A stretch of DNA of 64,000 nucleotides, taken from Kocuria marina (GTDB lineage: Bacteria; Actinomycetota; Actinomycetes; Actinomycetales; Micrococcaceae). This document shows positions 24,941-34,749 of this stretch, piece by piece. Each line of letters begins with the position of its first letter. Position 1 is the first letter of the stretch. Both the position numbers and the translations under genes were made by a program. The stretch is taken from positions 124,001-188,000 of the forward strand of contig NZ_JROM01000011.1 in the NCBI RefSeq assembly GCF_000786655.1, written 5' to 3'. Under the pieces are notes generated by a model. It was given only the letters and a program-made list of their open reading frames with translations. It was not told the DNA's origin and searched no databases.

Positions 24941-26308
24941 GTGAGCACACGCGGATCAGCGCACCAGCCCGCCATGACGGCGCAGGTGAGGAGCACCGCA
25001 TGGCATTCCTGGGGCGGCAATCTCACCGCGAGACCCTCCGTCACGGTGCGCCCGGACGACTCGGACCAGGTGTTGCACGTGCTCGAGGAGGCCGTGGCAG
25101 CGGGCAAGAGCGTCCGGCCCTCGGGCTCCGGTCACAGCTGGTCCCCGCTGGTGCCCACGGACGGGGTCCGCCTGGACACCTCCGCACTCACCGGACTCGC
25201 AAGCGTGGACGAGGACCGCCAGCAGGTCACGGTCTTCGCGGGCACCACGGTGCACCAGCTCAACCTGATCCTGGAGGAGCACGGCCTGGCCCTGGCCAAC
25301 CTGCCGGACTGCGCCCACATGACCGTGGCGGGAGCAATCGCCACGGGAACCCACGGCACGGGGCTCGGCCAGCCCTCACTGGGGGACCAAGTGATCGGGG
25401 TCAGCCTCGCGACGCCCTCCGGGGACGTGGTCACGTGCTCCGAGACCCACCGCCCCGAGCTGCTGCGCGCGGCCCGCGTGCACCTGGGCGTGCTGGGCGT
25501 GGTCCTCACGGTCACGCTGCGCTGCGTGAGCGCGTTCCGCCTGCACTGCGCGGAGTTCCGCGAACCCGTCGCCGGGCTGGTGGACTCGCTGCAGGAACGG
25601 ATGTCCGGCGCGGACCACTTCGAGTTCTCCTGGATGCCCGGCACGTCCGTGGCCCACACACGCATCATGAGTCGCCTGCACCGGCTCTCCGCGACCTACA
25701 CGCGCCCCGCCTCCCCGATCTCCCGTGCGCTGCGCCGCACGGACGACGCCGTTCTGCGCACCTCCCTCTCCGCCGGCCTGGGGCGCGTGGGCGCCCTGAT
25801 GCCCCGCGCCGTGGGCGGGTTGAACAAGATCGGCTCCATGGCCGTGAGTTCCCGACGCTACACGGACATCTCATACCGGGCCTTCACGGCCTCACGGCCG
25901 GTGCACTACGTGGCCAGCGAGTACGCCCTACCCCTGGAGGCCACCGCCCCCGCGTTCCGGGAGCTGAAGGCCCTCGTGGAACGCGACGGGTACGAGCTCA
26001 CGTTCCCCGTGCACGTGCGCTGCTCCCCGCCGGAACAGGGCTACCTCTCCCCCGCGGCAGGCCGGTACACGGGGTGGATCAACCTGCGCCAGTACGGCAA
26101 GCGCCCCCACAAGACGTTCTTCCGCGCGGCGGAGGAGATCTTCGTGGCCCACGGCGGGCGCCCGCACTGGGGCACCCTGCACACCCGTACCGCCCAGGAC
26201 CTCGCGCCGAGCTATCCCCACTGGGACGAGTTCCTCGCGTTGCGCGCCGAACTCGACCCCGACGGCGTACTGCTGGGTGAGCACACCCGGGAGGTCCTGG
26301 GGGTCTGA
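24941..26308 (+). CDS. FAD-linked sugar-lactone/alditol oxidase (ALO family)
   Basis: The 455-residue flavoprotein starts at GTG 24941, eight bases after GGAACGGAG. The FAD-binding domain (about 30-200) contains SGSGHSW with His65, the position that carries covalent FAD in this family, and GAIATGTHGTG. The C-terminal ALO domain ends RPHWGTLHTR. Relatives include D-arabinono-1,4-lactone oxidase, L-gulono-lactone oxidase and bacterial alditol oxidases, all cytoplasmic and producing hydrogen peroxide. The substrate is uncertain. A longer frame upstream is rejected because it overlaps the divergent stress-protein promoter. Confidence 0.85.
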   Translation: MSTRGSAHQPAMTAQVRSTAWHSWGGNLTARPSVTVRPDDSDQVLHVLEEAVAAGKSVRPSGSGHSWSPLVPTDGVRLDTSALTGLASVDEDRQQVTVFAGTTVHQLNLILEEHGLALANLPDCAHMTVAGAIATGTHGTGLGQPSLGDQVIGVSLATPSGDVVTCSETHRPELLRAARVHLGVLGVVLTVTLRCVSAFRLHCAEFREPVAGLVDSLQERMSGADHFEFSWMPGTSVAHTRIMSRLHRLSATYTRPASPISRALRRTDDAVLRTSLSAGLGRVGALMPRAVGGLNKIGSMAVSSRRYTDISYRAFTASRPVHYVASEYALPLEATAPAFRELKALVERDGYELTFPVHVRCSPPEQGYLSPAAGRYTGWINLRQYGKRPHKTFFRAAEEIFVAHGGRPHWGTLHTRTAQDLAPSYPHWDEFLALRAELDPDGVLLGEHTREVLGV

Positions 26309-26420
26309 GCCCCCGCTCCGCCCCGCCCGCGCGATGCTGGGGGCCCAGCCCCGATCGGCGCGGCGTCGTGAATCGGGGACCGGCCGGAGCTGCGTCGTCA
26401 ATCCGACCCCGGGAACGGCC

Positions 26421-26461
26421 GCGGCCCGCACCCCGGTGTCATGAACCCGGGTGCGGGCCGC
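26421..26461. terminator. 13-bp hairpin between convergent genes
   Basis: GCGGCCCGCACCC (26421-26433) pairs exactly with GGGTGCGGGCCGC (26449-26461) around 15 bases. It separates the lactone oxidase from fprA and probably terminates both. Confidence 0.7.
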
Positions 26462-26479
26462 TGAAGCGTCGGCGCGTGG

Positions 26480-27895
26480 TTACTTGGCGACGCCCTCGCG
26501 CGAGACCGAGATCATCTCGTCCCGCTCCACGACCTTGACGCGCTCGCGGGGGTTGCCCTCGGCGTCGTGGGAGGACTGACCCAGGCTCTGTTCGTACTCG
26601 TCCAGCACGAGCCAGCCGTCCCACGTGGTGTACTGCACGCCCTTGTCCTCGAGCAGTTCCACCACGGCCTCGGGCTGCGGGTGATCGGGATCCGCGAGGG
26701 ACGCACGGTCCTCCATGATGTGGTTCACGGTCTCGAGGGCGTCGGACTTGGTGGCCCCGATGAGCCCCACGGGGCCGCGCTTGATCCAGCCCGTGGCGTA
26801 CACGCCGGGAACCGGGGAGCCGTCCGCCTCGATCACACGGCCCTCCTCGTTGAGGATCACCCCGCGCTCGGGGTCGAACGGCAGCTCGGGCAGGGGCGAA
26901 CCCAGGTACCCGATCGCGTGGTAGACGGCCTGCACCGGGAACTCGGTGTACTCGCCCGTGCCGGTCACGGAGGCGTCCCCGTTGAGGCGGGTGCGCTCCA
27001 TGCGAATCGCGCGGACCTTGCCGTCCTCGTCCCCGAGGATCTCGTCCGGGGTCTGCAGGAAGTGCAGGTGCAGGCGGCGGGACGCCGTCTTGGGGGAATC
27101 GTCCTCGCGCCACTTCTGCAGCGTCTTCATCATGACCTTGATCTGGTTGTTCTCGGTCATGGCCTTCTCGGAGGCCTCGTCGAACTGGAAGTCGTCGTCG
27201 TAGACCACGATGTCCACGTCGCGGGACTTGGCGAGCTCACGCAGCTCGAGCGGCGTGAACTTGATCTGGGCGGGACCGCGGCGGCCGAAGATGTGCACGT
27301 CCGTGACGGGGGACTTGCGCAGCCCCTGGTACACGTTGCCCGGGATCTCGGTCACGAGCATGTCCTCGGCGTGCTTGGACAGCACGCGGGCCACGTCCAG
27401 GGCCACGTTGCCGTTGCCGATCACCGCGATCTCCTTGGCCTCCAGGGGCCACGTGCGCGGGTAGTCCGGATGACCGTCGTACCAGGCCACGAAGCGGGCG
27501 GCGCCGTAGGAGCCGTCCAGATCCGCACCGGGGATCTGCAACGGCGCGTCGTTGACGGCGCCGGTGGCGAAGATCACGGCGTCGTAGTGGGTCAGGAACT
27601 CCCCGAGGGTGATGTCCTTGCCGTACTCCACGTTGCCGAAGAACCGGATGTCACCGCGGCCCAGGATGGAACGCAGCGCCGTGATGATGCCCTTGATCCG
27701 GGGGTGGTCCGGGGCCACGCCGTAGCGGATGAGCCCGAACGGGGTGGGGTACCGGTCGAACAGATCCACGCTGACCTCGAGCTCACCCTCACGGACCGCC
27801 TCGGTCTTGGTGAGCATGTCCGCGGCGTAGATGCCGGCCGGTCCTGCGCCGATCACGGCCACGCGCAGCGGACGCTGGGTGTTGGAAGTTGTCAC
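26480..27895 (-). CDS. fprA: Ferredoxin/adrenodoxin-type NADP+ reductase FprA
   Basis: The 471-residue enzyme passes electrons between NADPH and ferredoxin. Its FAD motif is VAVIGAGPAGIYAAD, the NADP motif is IAVIGNGNVALDVARVL, and the segments PFGLIRYGVAPDHP and ATGWIKRGP are diagnostic of the adrenodoxin-reductase/FprA group. GTG 27895 is preferred because AAAGGAA lies just upstream; an ATG 23 codons earlier has a basic non-conserved lead. It is divergent from the purine permease gene. Confidence 0.93.
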   Translation of the reverse strand: MTTSNTQRPLRVAVIGAGPAGIYAADMLTKTEAVREGELEVSVDLFDRYPTPFGLIRYGVAPDHPRIKGIITALRSILGRGDIRFFGNVEYGKDITLGEFLTHYDAVIFATGAVNDAPLQIPGADLDGSYGAARFVAWYDGHPDYPRTWPLEAKEIAVIGNGNVALDVARVLSKHAEDMLVTEIPGNVYQGLRKSPVTDVHIFGRRGPAQIKFTPLELRELAKSRDVDIVVYDDDFQFDEASEKAMTENNQIKVMMKTLQKWREDDSPKTASRRLHLHFLQTPDEILGDEDGKVRAIRMERTRLNGDASVTGTGEYTEFPVQAVYHAIGYLGSPLPELPFDPERGVILNEEGRVIEADGSPVPGVYATGWIKRGPVGLIGATKSDALETVNHIMEDRASLADPDHPQPEAVVELLEDKGVQYTTWDGWLVLDEYEQSLGQSSHDAEGNPRERVKVVERDEMISVSREGVAK

Positions 27896-28095
27896 GGAAT
27901 TCCTTTCGACGCGCACGCGTGTCTCACGTGCTTGCGGGGACTGCCTCCACGGTAGTGACATCAACTCAGTAGTGCCTAACCACGGGCGGACGAACGAGCA
28001 TCTGCGGAGGGTGCGAGCGGCGTCGACGTAGTATTTCTACACAAACACCCCCGCCGTTGTCGGTGCTCCCTGCCCAGCCGTCCGTGAGGATCCCC

Positions 28096-29556
28096 ATGTC
28101 GTCAAGCACTCCGCCAGCCACCCGGACCGAACCACGAGGCGGACTGGACCGCTACTTCTCGATCACCCGTCGCGGCTCCACCGTGGGCCGTGAGATCCGC
28201 GGTGGCGTGGCCACGTTCATCGCCATGAGCTACATCGTGGTGCTCAACCCCCTGGTCCTGGGCTACGGCGAGGACGGCGCGGGCAACATCCTGGGCGGCG
28301 AGCGCGTCGCGGCCATGACCGCGCTCGTGGCCGGCGTGCTGACCATCCTCATGGGCGTGTGGGCCAAGTCCCCGTTCGGGATGGCCACGGGCCTGGGCGT
28401 GAACGCGTTCCTCGCGGTCACGATCGCCACGAACCCCGGGCTCACGTGGCCCGAGGTCATGGGACTGGTCATCTGGGCCGGTGTGATCATGGTGGTACTC
28501 GTGCTCACCGGGTTCCGCACCGCCGTGTTCAATGCCGTGCCGGACTCCCTCAAGACCGCGATCGTGGTGGGGATCGGGCTGTTCATCGCCCTCATCGGTT
28601 TCGTCAACGCCGGCTTCGTGCGGCGCATCCCTGACGCCGCGCACACCACGGTTCCCGTGCAACTGGGCAACGGCGGTCAGCTGTTCGGTTGGCCCACGCT
28701 CACGTTCGTGGTGGGACTGCTGCTGACCATGGCGTTCGTGGTGCGCAACGTCAAGGGCGGGATCCTGATCTCCGTGGTGCTCACCACCATCCTGGCGCAC
28801 GTGCTCGAAGCGTTCTCCCCCGCGGGCTCGGCGGCCGAGAACCCCCACGGCTGGTCCCTCGTGGTGCCCGCCAACCCCGAGGGCCTGTTCGCGCTGCCGG
28901 ATCTGTCGCTGCTCGGTTCGGCCGCGCCCATCGACGCGTTCCGCCAGCTCGGGGTCATCGCGTGCGCCCTGTTGATCTTCACGATCCTGCTCTCCATCTT
29001 CTTCGACGCGATGGGCACCATGGTGGGCCTCTCCCAGCAAGCAGGCCTCGTGGACGCGAACGGGCGGATCGAACGCGTGGACCGCGTGCTGCTCGTGGAC
29101 GCGCTCGGTGCAGTGGCCGGCGGTACCGGTTCCGTGTCCTCGAACCAGATCTTCGTGGAGTCCTCCACCGGTATCGCCGAGGGCGCCCGCACCGGCCTGG
29201 CCAACGTGGTCACCGGCGTGCTGTTCCTCGCGGCCATGTTCCTGACCCCGCTCGTGAACGTGGTGCCCTTCGAGGCCGTGGCCCCGGCCATGGTGGTCGT
29301 GGGCTTCCTGATGGCCCGCAACGTGGTGCACATCGACTGGACCGACTGGGGCGTCTCCGTCCCCGCGTTCCTGACCTTCGCGGTCATGCCGTTCACCTAC
29401 TCGATCGCCAACGGCATCGGCGCGGGCTTCGTCTCCTTCGTCTTCATCCGCCTGGTGCAGGGCCGCGCCAAGGATGTCCACCCGCTCATGTACGTGGTGG
29501 CGCTGGCCTTCCTGCTGTTCTTCGGCATGGGCGTCATCGAGGGCTGGACGCGCTGA
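28096..29556 (+). CDS. NCS2/AzgA-type purine (adenine/guanine/hypoxanthine) permease
   Basis: A 486-residue membrane protein with about 12-14 hydrophobic segments. AzgA-type motifs are GGVATFIAMSYIVVLNP near the N-terminus and SPFGMATGLGVNAFLA. Later come FFDAMGTMVGLSQQAG and GTGSVSSNQIFVESSTGIAEGARTGLA. Members import purine bases by proton symport. The ATG at 28096 follows GAGGA. TAGTAT near 28028 is a possible -10. Together with the phosphoribosyltransferase at 37488 and the second NCS2 permease at 38156, it suggests active purine salvage. Confidence 0.87.
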   Translation: MSSSTPPATRTEPRGGLDRYFSITRRGSTVGREIRGGVATFIAMSYIVVLNPLVLGYGEDGAGNILGGERVAAMTALVAGVLTILMGVWAKSPFGMATGLGVNAFLAVTIATNPGLTWPEVMGLVIWAGVIMVVLVLTGFRTAVFNAVPDSLKTAIVVGIGLFIALIGFVNAGFVRRIPDAAHTTVPVQLGNGGQLFGWPTLTFVVGLLLTMAFVVRNVKGGILISVVLTTILAHVLEAFSPAGSAAENPHGWSLVVPANPEGLFALPDLSLLGSAAPIDAFRQLGVIACALLIFTILLSIFFDAMGTMVGLSQQAGLVDANGRIERVDRVLLVDALGAVAGGTGSVSSNQIFVESSTGIAEGARTGLANVVTGVLFLAAMFLTPLVNVVPFEAVAPAMVVVGFLMARNVVHIDWTDWGVSVPAFLTFAVMPFTYSIANGIGAGFVSFVFIRLVQGRAKDVHPLMYVVALAFLLFFGMGVIEGWTR

Positions 29557-29627
29557 CGTCGTCCTTCTCCTGACGACGACGCCGCTCCCACCCTCCCGCG
29601 CTCAGCCCGCGCGGGTGCCGCGGCGGG

Positions 29628-30560
29628 TTACCCCTCGGAAGCGCTGCCGGATGGGGGCACCGGAACCGGGTCCGCGGGTTTGTCGTGCCACGGCTGGGCG
29701 TCCCCGGCGAATTCCCGGCACCACGCGGTGTCCTTGTACTGCGCGGGCAGGGAACCGCCCAGAAGCTCCTTGGCGAGCGCGGCGGCGTCGGCGGAACCGG
29801 CTGCTGGAAGCGCAGCGTGGGAGGCCGCGAGCACCACGTTGCCGTAGCGGCGGCCCTTGAGCATCGCGGGGTCCGCGACCGCGGCCACGTGCTCGAAGAC
29901 CTCGAACAGCGCGGCGACCTCCGCGCGCGTGCCCTTGAGGTTGCGCGTGTCCCCCACGTTCAGCACGTAGATCCCCTCCGGGGACAGCACGCGCTCCACG
30001 TGCCGGGTGAACTCCACCGTGCGCAGGTGCCCCGGGGTCTGCTCCCCCGCGAAGACGTCCCGCAACACGACGTCGCGTGAGTCCCCCGTGAGCGTCTCCG
30101 TCACGGCGCGGGCCTCCCCCGCGCGGATCCGCAGCAGCGGTGCGCGGGGCAGATCGAGCCATTCACGCACGAGGCGCGTGAGAGCGGCGTCGAACTCCAC
30201 GACCACCTGGCGCGCCTGCGGATAGCGCCACGCGAGGTAGCGGGCCATGGAACACGCACCACCGCCCAGGTGCAGGACGCGCAGCGACGTGGGGTTCAAG
30301 TGCGTGCTCACGTGCTCCTCGACCACGGTGGAGAACCAGCGCATGTACTCGAACTCGAGCTGGTCCGGGCGGTCCGGCACGATGTGCGAGGACGGCACCC
30401 CGTTCACGCGCAGCAACCACGCCCCCGGCACGTAAGGATCCCGCTGCAATTCCACGGTGCCGGTGTCCGTGGTCCAGGTGCGCTCCACGAGCCCCGGGGC
30501 GTCCGACGACGACGCCGCGCCGCCCGCTTCCGCGATCTTCTTCCGGTTCTTCCTGCTCAC
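29628..30560 (-). CDS. Spermidine-synthase-like methyltransferase-fold protein
   Basis: The 310-residue protein has the class I SAM-type Rossmann nucleotide loop LHLGGGACSMARYLAWRYP followed by the acidic VVVEFDAALTRLVRE. The rest resembles spermidine synthase proteins (DVVLRDVFAGEQTPGHLRTVEFTRHV), although the classic polyamine-site residues are not all evident. Many actinobacterial members are annotated as fused MFS/spermidine synthase; here only the soluble domain exists. The N-terminal 30 residues are basic then Ala/Ser-rich, and the 11-mer repeat at 30508-30518 encodes AASS there. The start is GTG with a weak ribosome site, so the true N-terminus is uncertain. Confidence 0.7.
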   Translation of the reverse strand: MSRKNRKKIAEAGGAASSSDAPGLVERTWTTDTGTVELQRDPYVPGAWLLRVNGVPSSHIVPDRPDQLEFEYMRWFSTVVEEHVSTHLNPTSLRVLHLGGGACSMARYLAWRYPQARQVVVEFDAALTRLVREWLDLPRAPLLRIRAGEARAVTETLTGDSRDVVLRDVFAGEQTPGHLRTVEFTRHVERVLSPEGIYVLNVGDTRNLKGTRAEVAALFEVFEHVAAVADPAMLKGRRYGNVVLAASHAALPAAGSADAAALAKELLGGSLPAQYKDTAWCREFAGDAQPWHDKPADPVPVPPSGSASEG

Positions 30561-30651
30561 CTGTGTGACGTCACCCGCGTGCTCTCCCGTTCTTGCTCAC
30601 CCTTACTCACCCGTGCGCTCGCCGCTGGACACTCGCAGGGCGGGGAGGCCG

Positions 30652-31005
30652 CTACTTGTCACCGGTCGTGATCCCGCGCCGCTCCTGGGACCTGCCGAGC
30701 TCGTGGGTATGCAGGGCGGATTCGAGGCGCTCCACCTTGCCCGCGAGCTCACCGGTGTGACCCGGGCGGATGTCCGCCTTGAGCACCAGGGACACGCGCG
30801 GGCCGTACTCGGCCACCGCGGCCGTGGCTTCCTTGACCACGGCCATGCACTCGTCCCACTCACCCTCGATGGTGGTGAACATGGAATCCGTGCGGTTGGG
30901 CAGCCCGGACTCGCGCACCACGTGCACCGCCGCGGCCACCGCGTCGTGGACGGAGGCGTCCGGGTTGTCCCCGCCGCTGGGGGAAACTGAGAAGGCAACC
31001 AACAT
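30652..31005 (-). CDS. MTH1187-family thiamine-binding protein (DUF77)
   Basis: The 117-residue protein starts LVAFSVSPSGGDNPDASVHDAV and contains TIEGEWDECMAVVKEA, hallmarks of the MTH1187/YkoF-like group. Structures of this family bind thiamine or similar small molecules at a dimer interface. ATG 31005 is chosen because homology begins there; an in-frame ATG 27 codons earlier adds an unconserved leader. It is upstream of the spermidine-synthase-like gene on the same strand with 91 bases between. No riboswitch precedes it. Confidence 0.8.
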   Translation of the reverse strand: MLVAFSVSPSGGDNPDASVHDAVAAAVHVVRESGLPNRTDSMFTTIEGEWDECMAVVKEATAAVAEYGPRVSLVLKADIRPGHTGELAGKVERLESALHTHELGRSQERRGITTGDK

Positions 31006-31200
31006 GGATCCAGTCTCGCACCGGTGTCGGGCGAGCGCGACCCCCATCACAATGTGTTCCACCGGCGTCGGCCCAGAGGCCCGCACGCCGCCCGTTCATG
31101 CGATTTTCGTACGAAACCGGCCCGGTGGGACGACTCGTGGCCGGGGGTGGGTTCCCTAGACTGGGACGCACAGCCGGTCGACCGTGAGGGAGTTCGTTCC

Positions 31201-33294
31201 ATGACGCAGGGCATCTACGTTTCCGCCATGACACCGTTGTCCGGCAAGACACTGGTGGCCCTGGGTCTCGCGGACAGCCTCTTCAAACGCACGGACGCGC
31301 TGGGGTTCTTCCGTCCCGTGTTCGACGGCGCCGCACCCGAGGACGATCCGGTCCTGCAGCTCATGAAGCGCACCTTCGACCTGCCGGATTCGCGCTGCCG
31401 TGCGGCCGTGTCCCTGGAACAGACCCGGGAGATCCTGGCGTCCGGCGCGCACGACGATCTCGATTCCGCCGCGATGGCCGTCTACTCCGAGATGGCCCGC
31501 GAGTGCGATGTGATCCTCGTGGACGGCACGGACCTGCTGGCCCACAACGCGGTCACCGCCGAGTTCGACCTCAACGCCCGGCTGGCCAACAACATGGGGT
31601 GCAGCGTGGCCGCGGTGATCAGCGCGCACGAATCCCGCCGGGTCGAGGACGTGCTCAACGCCGTGGACGTGACCCGCACCGAACTGCGCCAGGCCGGGTG
31701 CGACATCTACGCGGTGATCGTCAACCGCGCGGTCCCCGAGCAGGTGGCCGAGATCAAGCGCCGCGCCAAGCCCGGCAACCACAACCTCCCCGCGTACGTG
31801 CTCCCGGAAATCCCCGCGATCTCCAACCCCACGGTGGCCGAGCTCGTGGACGCGCAGGGCTACGGCACGGATCTCAACCCCAGCTCCCTGGACCGCGACA
31901 TCAAGGCCGTGAAGGTCGCCGCGATGACCGCGGGCAACTTCCTGGACCAGATCGCGGACGGGGACCTGGTGATCACCCCCGGGGACCGGACGGACGTGGT
32001 CTCGGCGACCCTGGCGTCGTCGTTCGCCTCGACCCTGCCCGTGCCCGCGGGAATGCTGCTCACGGGCGGGTTCCGTCCTGAGGGCGCGGTCGCGTCCCTG
32101 CTGGCCGCAGCACCGTTCCCCGTGCTGACCACCGACCATGACACGTTCTCCACCGCTGAGGCCGTGGGCACCACGCGCGGCACCCTGGCCGGCGCCCACT
32201 CGCGTAAGATCGCCGCCGCACGCGGCGCTTGGGCAGAGTACGTGGACAGCGACGAACTCTCCGACCGGCTCTCCCTGCCGCGGCCCGTCAAGCGCACGCC
32301 GCTGCGCTTCCTGCACGAGCTCGTGGAATCCGCGCGCGCGGACCGCAAGCACATCGTGCTGCCCGAGGGTGACGACCCTCGCATCCTGCGCGCCGCGGAG
32401 ATGATCCACCGCCGCAACTTCTGCGACCTCACCGTGCTGGGCGAGCCCGAGAGCGTCCGGGCGCTCGCGCAGTCGGAGGGCATCGATCTCGATTTCGACG
32501 CCGAGGGTCTGCACGTCGTCGACTTCCAGCACGACGACGCCCTGCGCGAGAAATACGCCGACGAGTACGTGAAACTGCGCTCCCACAAGGGCATGAGCCA
32601 GGAACAGGCCCTAGAACGGATGACCGACGGTTCCTACTTCGGGACCATGATGGTCCAGATGGGAGACGTGGACGGAATGGTCTCCGGGGCCGCGCACACG
32701 ACCGCCAACACCATCCGCCCCGCCCTGGAATTCGTGAAGACCCGCGAGGGCGTGAACATCGTCTCCTCCGTGTTCTTCATGCTGCTCGCGGACCGCGTCC
32801 TGGTCTACGGCGACTGCGCCGTGAACCCCAACCCGGACGAGCAGGCCCTCGCGGACATCGCCCTGGCCTCCGCCCAGACCGCCCGGGAGTTCGGGGTGGA
32901 GCCGCGCGTGGCCATGCTCTCCTACTCCACGGGCGGTTCCGGTTCCGGGGAGGACGTCGAGCGCGTGCGTGCCGCGACCGACCTCGTGCGCGAGGCCCAC
33001 CCCGATTTCGAGGTCGAGGGGCCCATCCAGTACGACGCCGCCGTGGACGCCTCGATTGCCAAGTCCAAGCTCCCGGGGTCCCAGGTCGCGGGACAGGCCA
33101 CCGTGTTCGTGTTCCCGGACCTGAACACGGGCAACAACACGTACAAGGCCGTGCAGCAGTCGGCGGGCGCGGTGGCCGTGGGGCCCGTACTCCAGGGACT
33201 GCGCAAACCCGTGAACGACCTCTCGCGCGGGTGCACCGTGGACGACATCGTCAACACGGTCGCGATCACCGCGATCCAAGCACAAACGCTGTGA
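31201..33294 (+). CDS. pta: Phosphate acetyltransferase, long three-domain form
   Basis: The 697-residue enzyme interconverts acetyl-CoA and acetyl phosphate. The N-terminal third is a BioD-like P-loop domain (SAMTPLSGKTLVALGLADSL, about 8-27). A DRTGG domain (about 200-340) follows, then the catalytic PTA domain starting near FLHELVESARADRKHIVLPEGDDPRILRAAEM. Late motifs are MVSGAAHTTANTIRPALE and VFPDLNTGNNTYKAVQ. Long Pta forms are allosterically regulated in other bacteria. A -10 TAGACT lies at 31157-31162. The acetate kinase gene follows 118 bases downstream. Confidence 0.96.
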   Translation: MTQGIYVSAMTPLSGKTLVALGLADSLFKRTDALGFFRPVFDGAAPEDDPVLQLMKRTFDLPDSRCRAAVSLEQTREILASGAHDDLDSAAMAVYSEMARECDVILVDGTDLLAHNAVTAEFDLNARLANNMGCSVAAVISAHESRRVEDVLNAVDVTRTELRQAGCDIYAVIVNRAVPEQVAEIKRRAKPGNHNLPAYVLPEIPAISNPTVAELVDAQGYGTDLNPSSLDRDIKAVKVAAMTAGNFLDQIADGDLVITPGDRTDVVSATLASSFASTLPVPAGMLLTGGFRPEGAVASLLAAAPFPVLTTDHDTFSTAEAVGTTRGTLAGAHSRKIAAARGAWAEYVDSDELSDRLSLPRPVKRTPLRFLHELVESARADRKHIVLPEGDDPRILRAAEMIHRRNFCDLTVLGEPESVRALAQSEGIDLDFDAEGLHVVDFQHDDALREKYADEYVKLRSHKGMSQEQALERMTDGSYFGTMMVQMGDVDGMVSGAAHTTANTIRPALEFVKTREGVNIVSSVFFMLLADRVLVYGDCAVNPNPDEQALADIALASAQTAREFGVEPRVAMLSYSTGGSGSGEDVERVRAATDLVREAHPDFEVEGPIQYDAAVDASIAKSKLPGSQVAGQATVFVFPDLNTGNNTYKAVQQSAGAVAVGPVLQGLRKPVNDLSRGCTVDDIVNTVAITAIQAQTL

Positions 33295-33412
33295 CGCCTC
33301 GGCGGCCCCGCGCCCGGGGCCGCCGTGCCCGCGTTGGTGACGCAGCGACGTCGTCAACCCCGAACTCCGCCACCGGCAACCGCGGCCCGCGCGCCGCCGA
33401 AGGGAAACCACC

Positions 33413-34645
33413 ATGCTCGTACTGGTCGTCAACTGCGGCTCGTCCTCCATCAAGTACCAGGTGCGGGAGGTCGACGCCGCGGACGGGGAACCGCAGGCCT
33501 ACACCTCCTCCATGCCCGCGATCAACGAGAACGTCCCCCTGGCCACCGCGACCGCGGGCGTGACCGGCGGCGAGGTGATCACCAAGGGACTGATCGAGAA
33601 CATCGGCACGTCCGAGATCAAGGACCACACGCAAGCGCTCGAGATCCTCGCGCAGCGCCTCGACGAAGAGCTCGGCGGGCGCACGATCGACGCCGCGGGA
33701 CACCGCGTGGTGCACGGCGGCGAGCGCTTCTCCGCGCCCGTGCTCGTGAACAACGAGATCATCCGCGCGATCGAGCGGCTGGCTCCTCTGGCGCCGCTGC
33801 ACAACCCCGCCCACGCGCTGGGGCTGCGCGCGATCCAGAAGACCTGGCCGCACATGCCGCAGGTGTGCGTGTTCGACACCGCGTTCCACCGCACCATGCC
33901 GGAGAAGGCATGGCGTTACGCCATCCCCGAGGAGATGTACGTGATGAACGGGATGCGCCGCTACGGTTTCCACGGCACGTCCCACGACTACGTGACCGGC
34001 AAGGCCGCCGAGTTCCTGGGCATCCCGCGCGACCAGTTCAACGCCGTGGTGGCGCACCTGGGCAACGGGGCCTCGGTGACCGCGATCCGTCACGGTGAAT
34101 CCTTCGACACCTCCATGGGCTACACCCCGCTCGCCGGGCTGGTCATGGGCACCCGCTGCGGCGATCTGGATCCTTCCGTGGTCACGGCCATGCTCGAACG
34201 CAATCCCGAGATGACGGTCAGGGAACTGGACCGGATCCTCAACAAGGAGTCGGGGCTGGAGGGCATTTGCGGTGATTCCGACATGCGGGCCGTGCAACAG
34301 CGCGCCGACTCCGGGGACGAGAAGGCCCAGCTGGCCCTGGAGATGACCGCGTACCGCCTGGCCAAGTACATCGGCGGGTACCACGTGGCGGTGGGCGGCG
34401 CTCGGGCGTTGATCTTCACGGCGGGGATCGGGGAGAACTCGTCCGAGTTCCGGGAGCAGGTGTCCAACGAGCTCGGAGCGCTGGGGATCACCTTGGATCC
34501 GGGGGCCAATGCCTCCCCCGAGGGGGATGTGGCCCGCATCAGCACCCGGGATTCGGCGATCGAGGTGCTCGTGGTCGCCACGGACGAGGAACGGGCGATC
34601 GCGGAGGCCACGGCTTCGCTGGTGCGGGAGCGGGTGAAGGGGTAG
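33413..34645 (+). CDS. ackA: Acetate kinase
   Basis: The 410-residue kinase converts acetyl phosphate and ADP to acetate and ATP, or the reverse. Family motifs are VVNCGSSSIKYQ (Asn7), GHRVVHGGERF, VFDTAFHRTMP (catalytic Asp near 155), YGFHGTSHDYV, HLGNGAS and IFTAGIGENS. Length matches the family. It lies downstream of pta, so together they allow ATP-yielding acetate overflow or acetate uptake. A degenerate tandem repeat begins just after its stop codon. Confidence 0.97.
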   Translation: MLVLVVNCGSSSIKYQVREVDAADGEPQAYTSSMPAINENVPLATATAGVTGGEVITKGLIENIGTSEIKDHTQALEILAQRLDEELGGRTIDAAGHRVVHGGERFSAPVLVNNEIIRAIERLAPLAPLHNPAHALGLRAIQKTWPHMPQVCVFDTAFHRTMPEKAWRYAIPEEMYVMNGMRRYGFHGTSHDYVTGKAAEFLGIPRDQFNAVVAHLGNGASVTAIRHGESFDTSMGYTPLAGLVMGTRCGDLDPSVVTAMLERNPEMTVRELDRILNKESGLEGICGDSDMRAVQQRADSGDEKAQLALEMTAYRLAKYIGGYHVAVGGARALIFTAGIGENSSEFREQVSNELGALGITLDPGANASPEGDVARISTRDSAIEVLVVATDEERAIAEATASLVRERVKG

Positions 34646-34654
34646 GGGGTTGCT

Positions 34655-34745
34655 TGGGCTGGCTCGGGGGTGGGGCTGGCTCGCGTGATTGGGCTGGCGC
34701 GGGTATAGAGGCTGGATCGCGTGATTGGGCTGGCTCGCGTTTTGG
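34655..34745 (+). repeat. Degenerate tandem repeat of GGGCTGGCTCGCGTGATT
   Basis: Four to five imperfect copies of an 18-22 base unit follow the ackA stop, with variants such as GGCTGGATCGCGTGATT and GGGCTGGCGCGGGTATAG. It leads straight into the left repeat array of the DUF559 cassette B. Confidence 0.65.
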
Positions 34746-34749
34746 TGCT

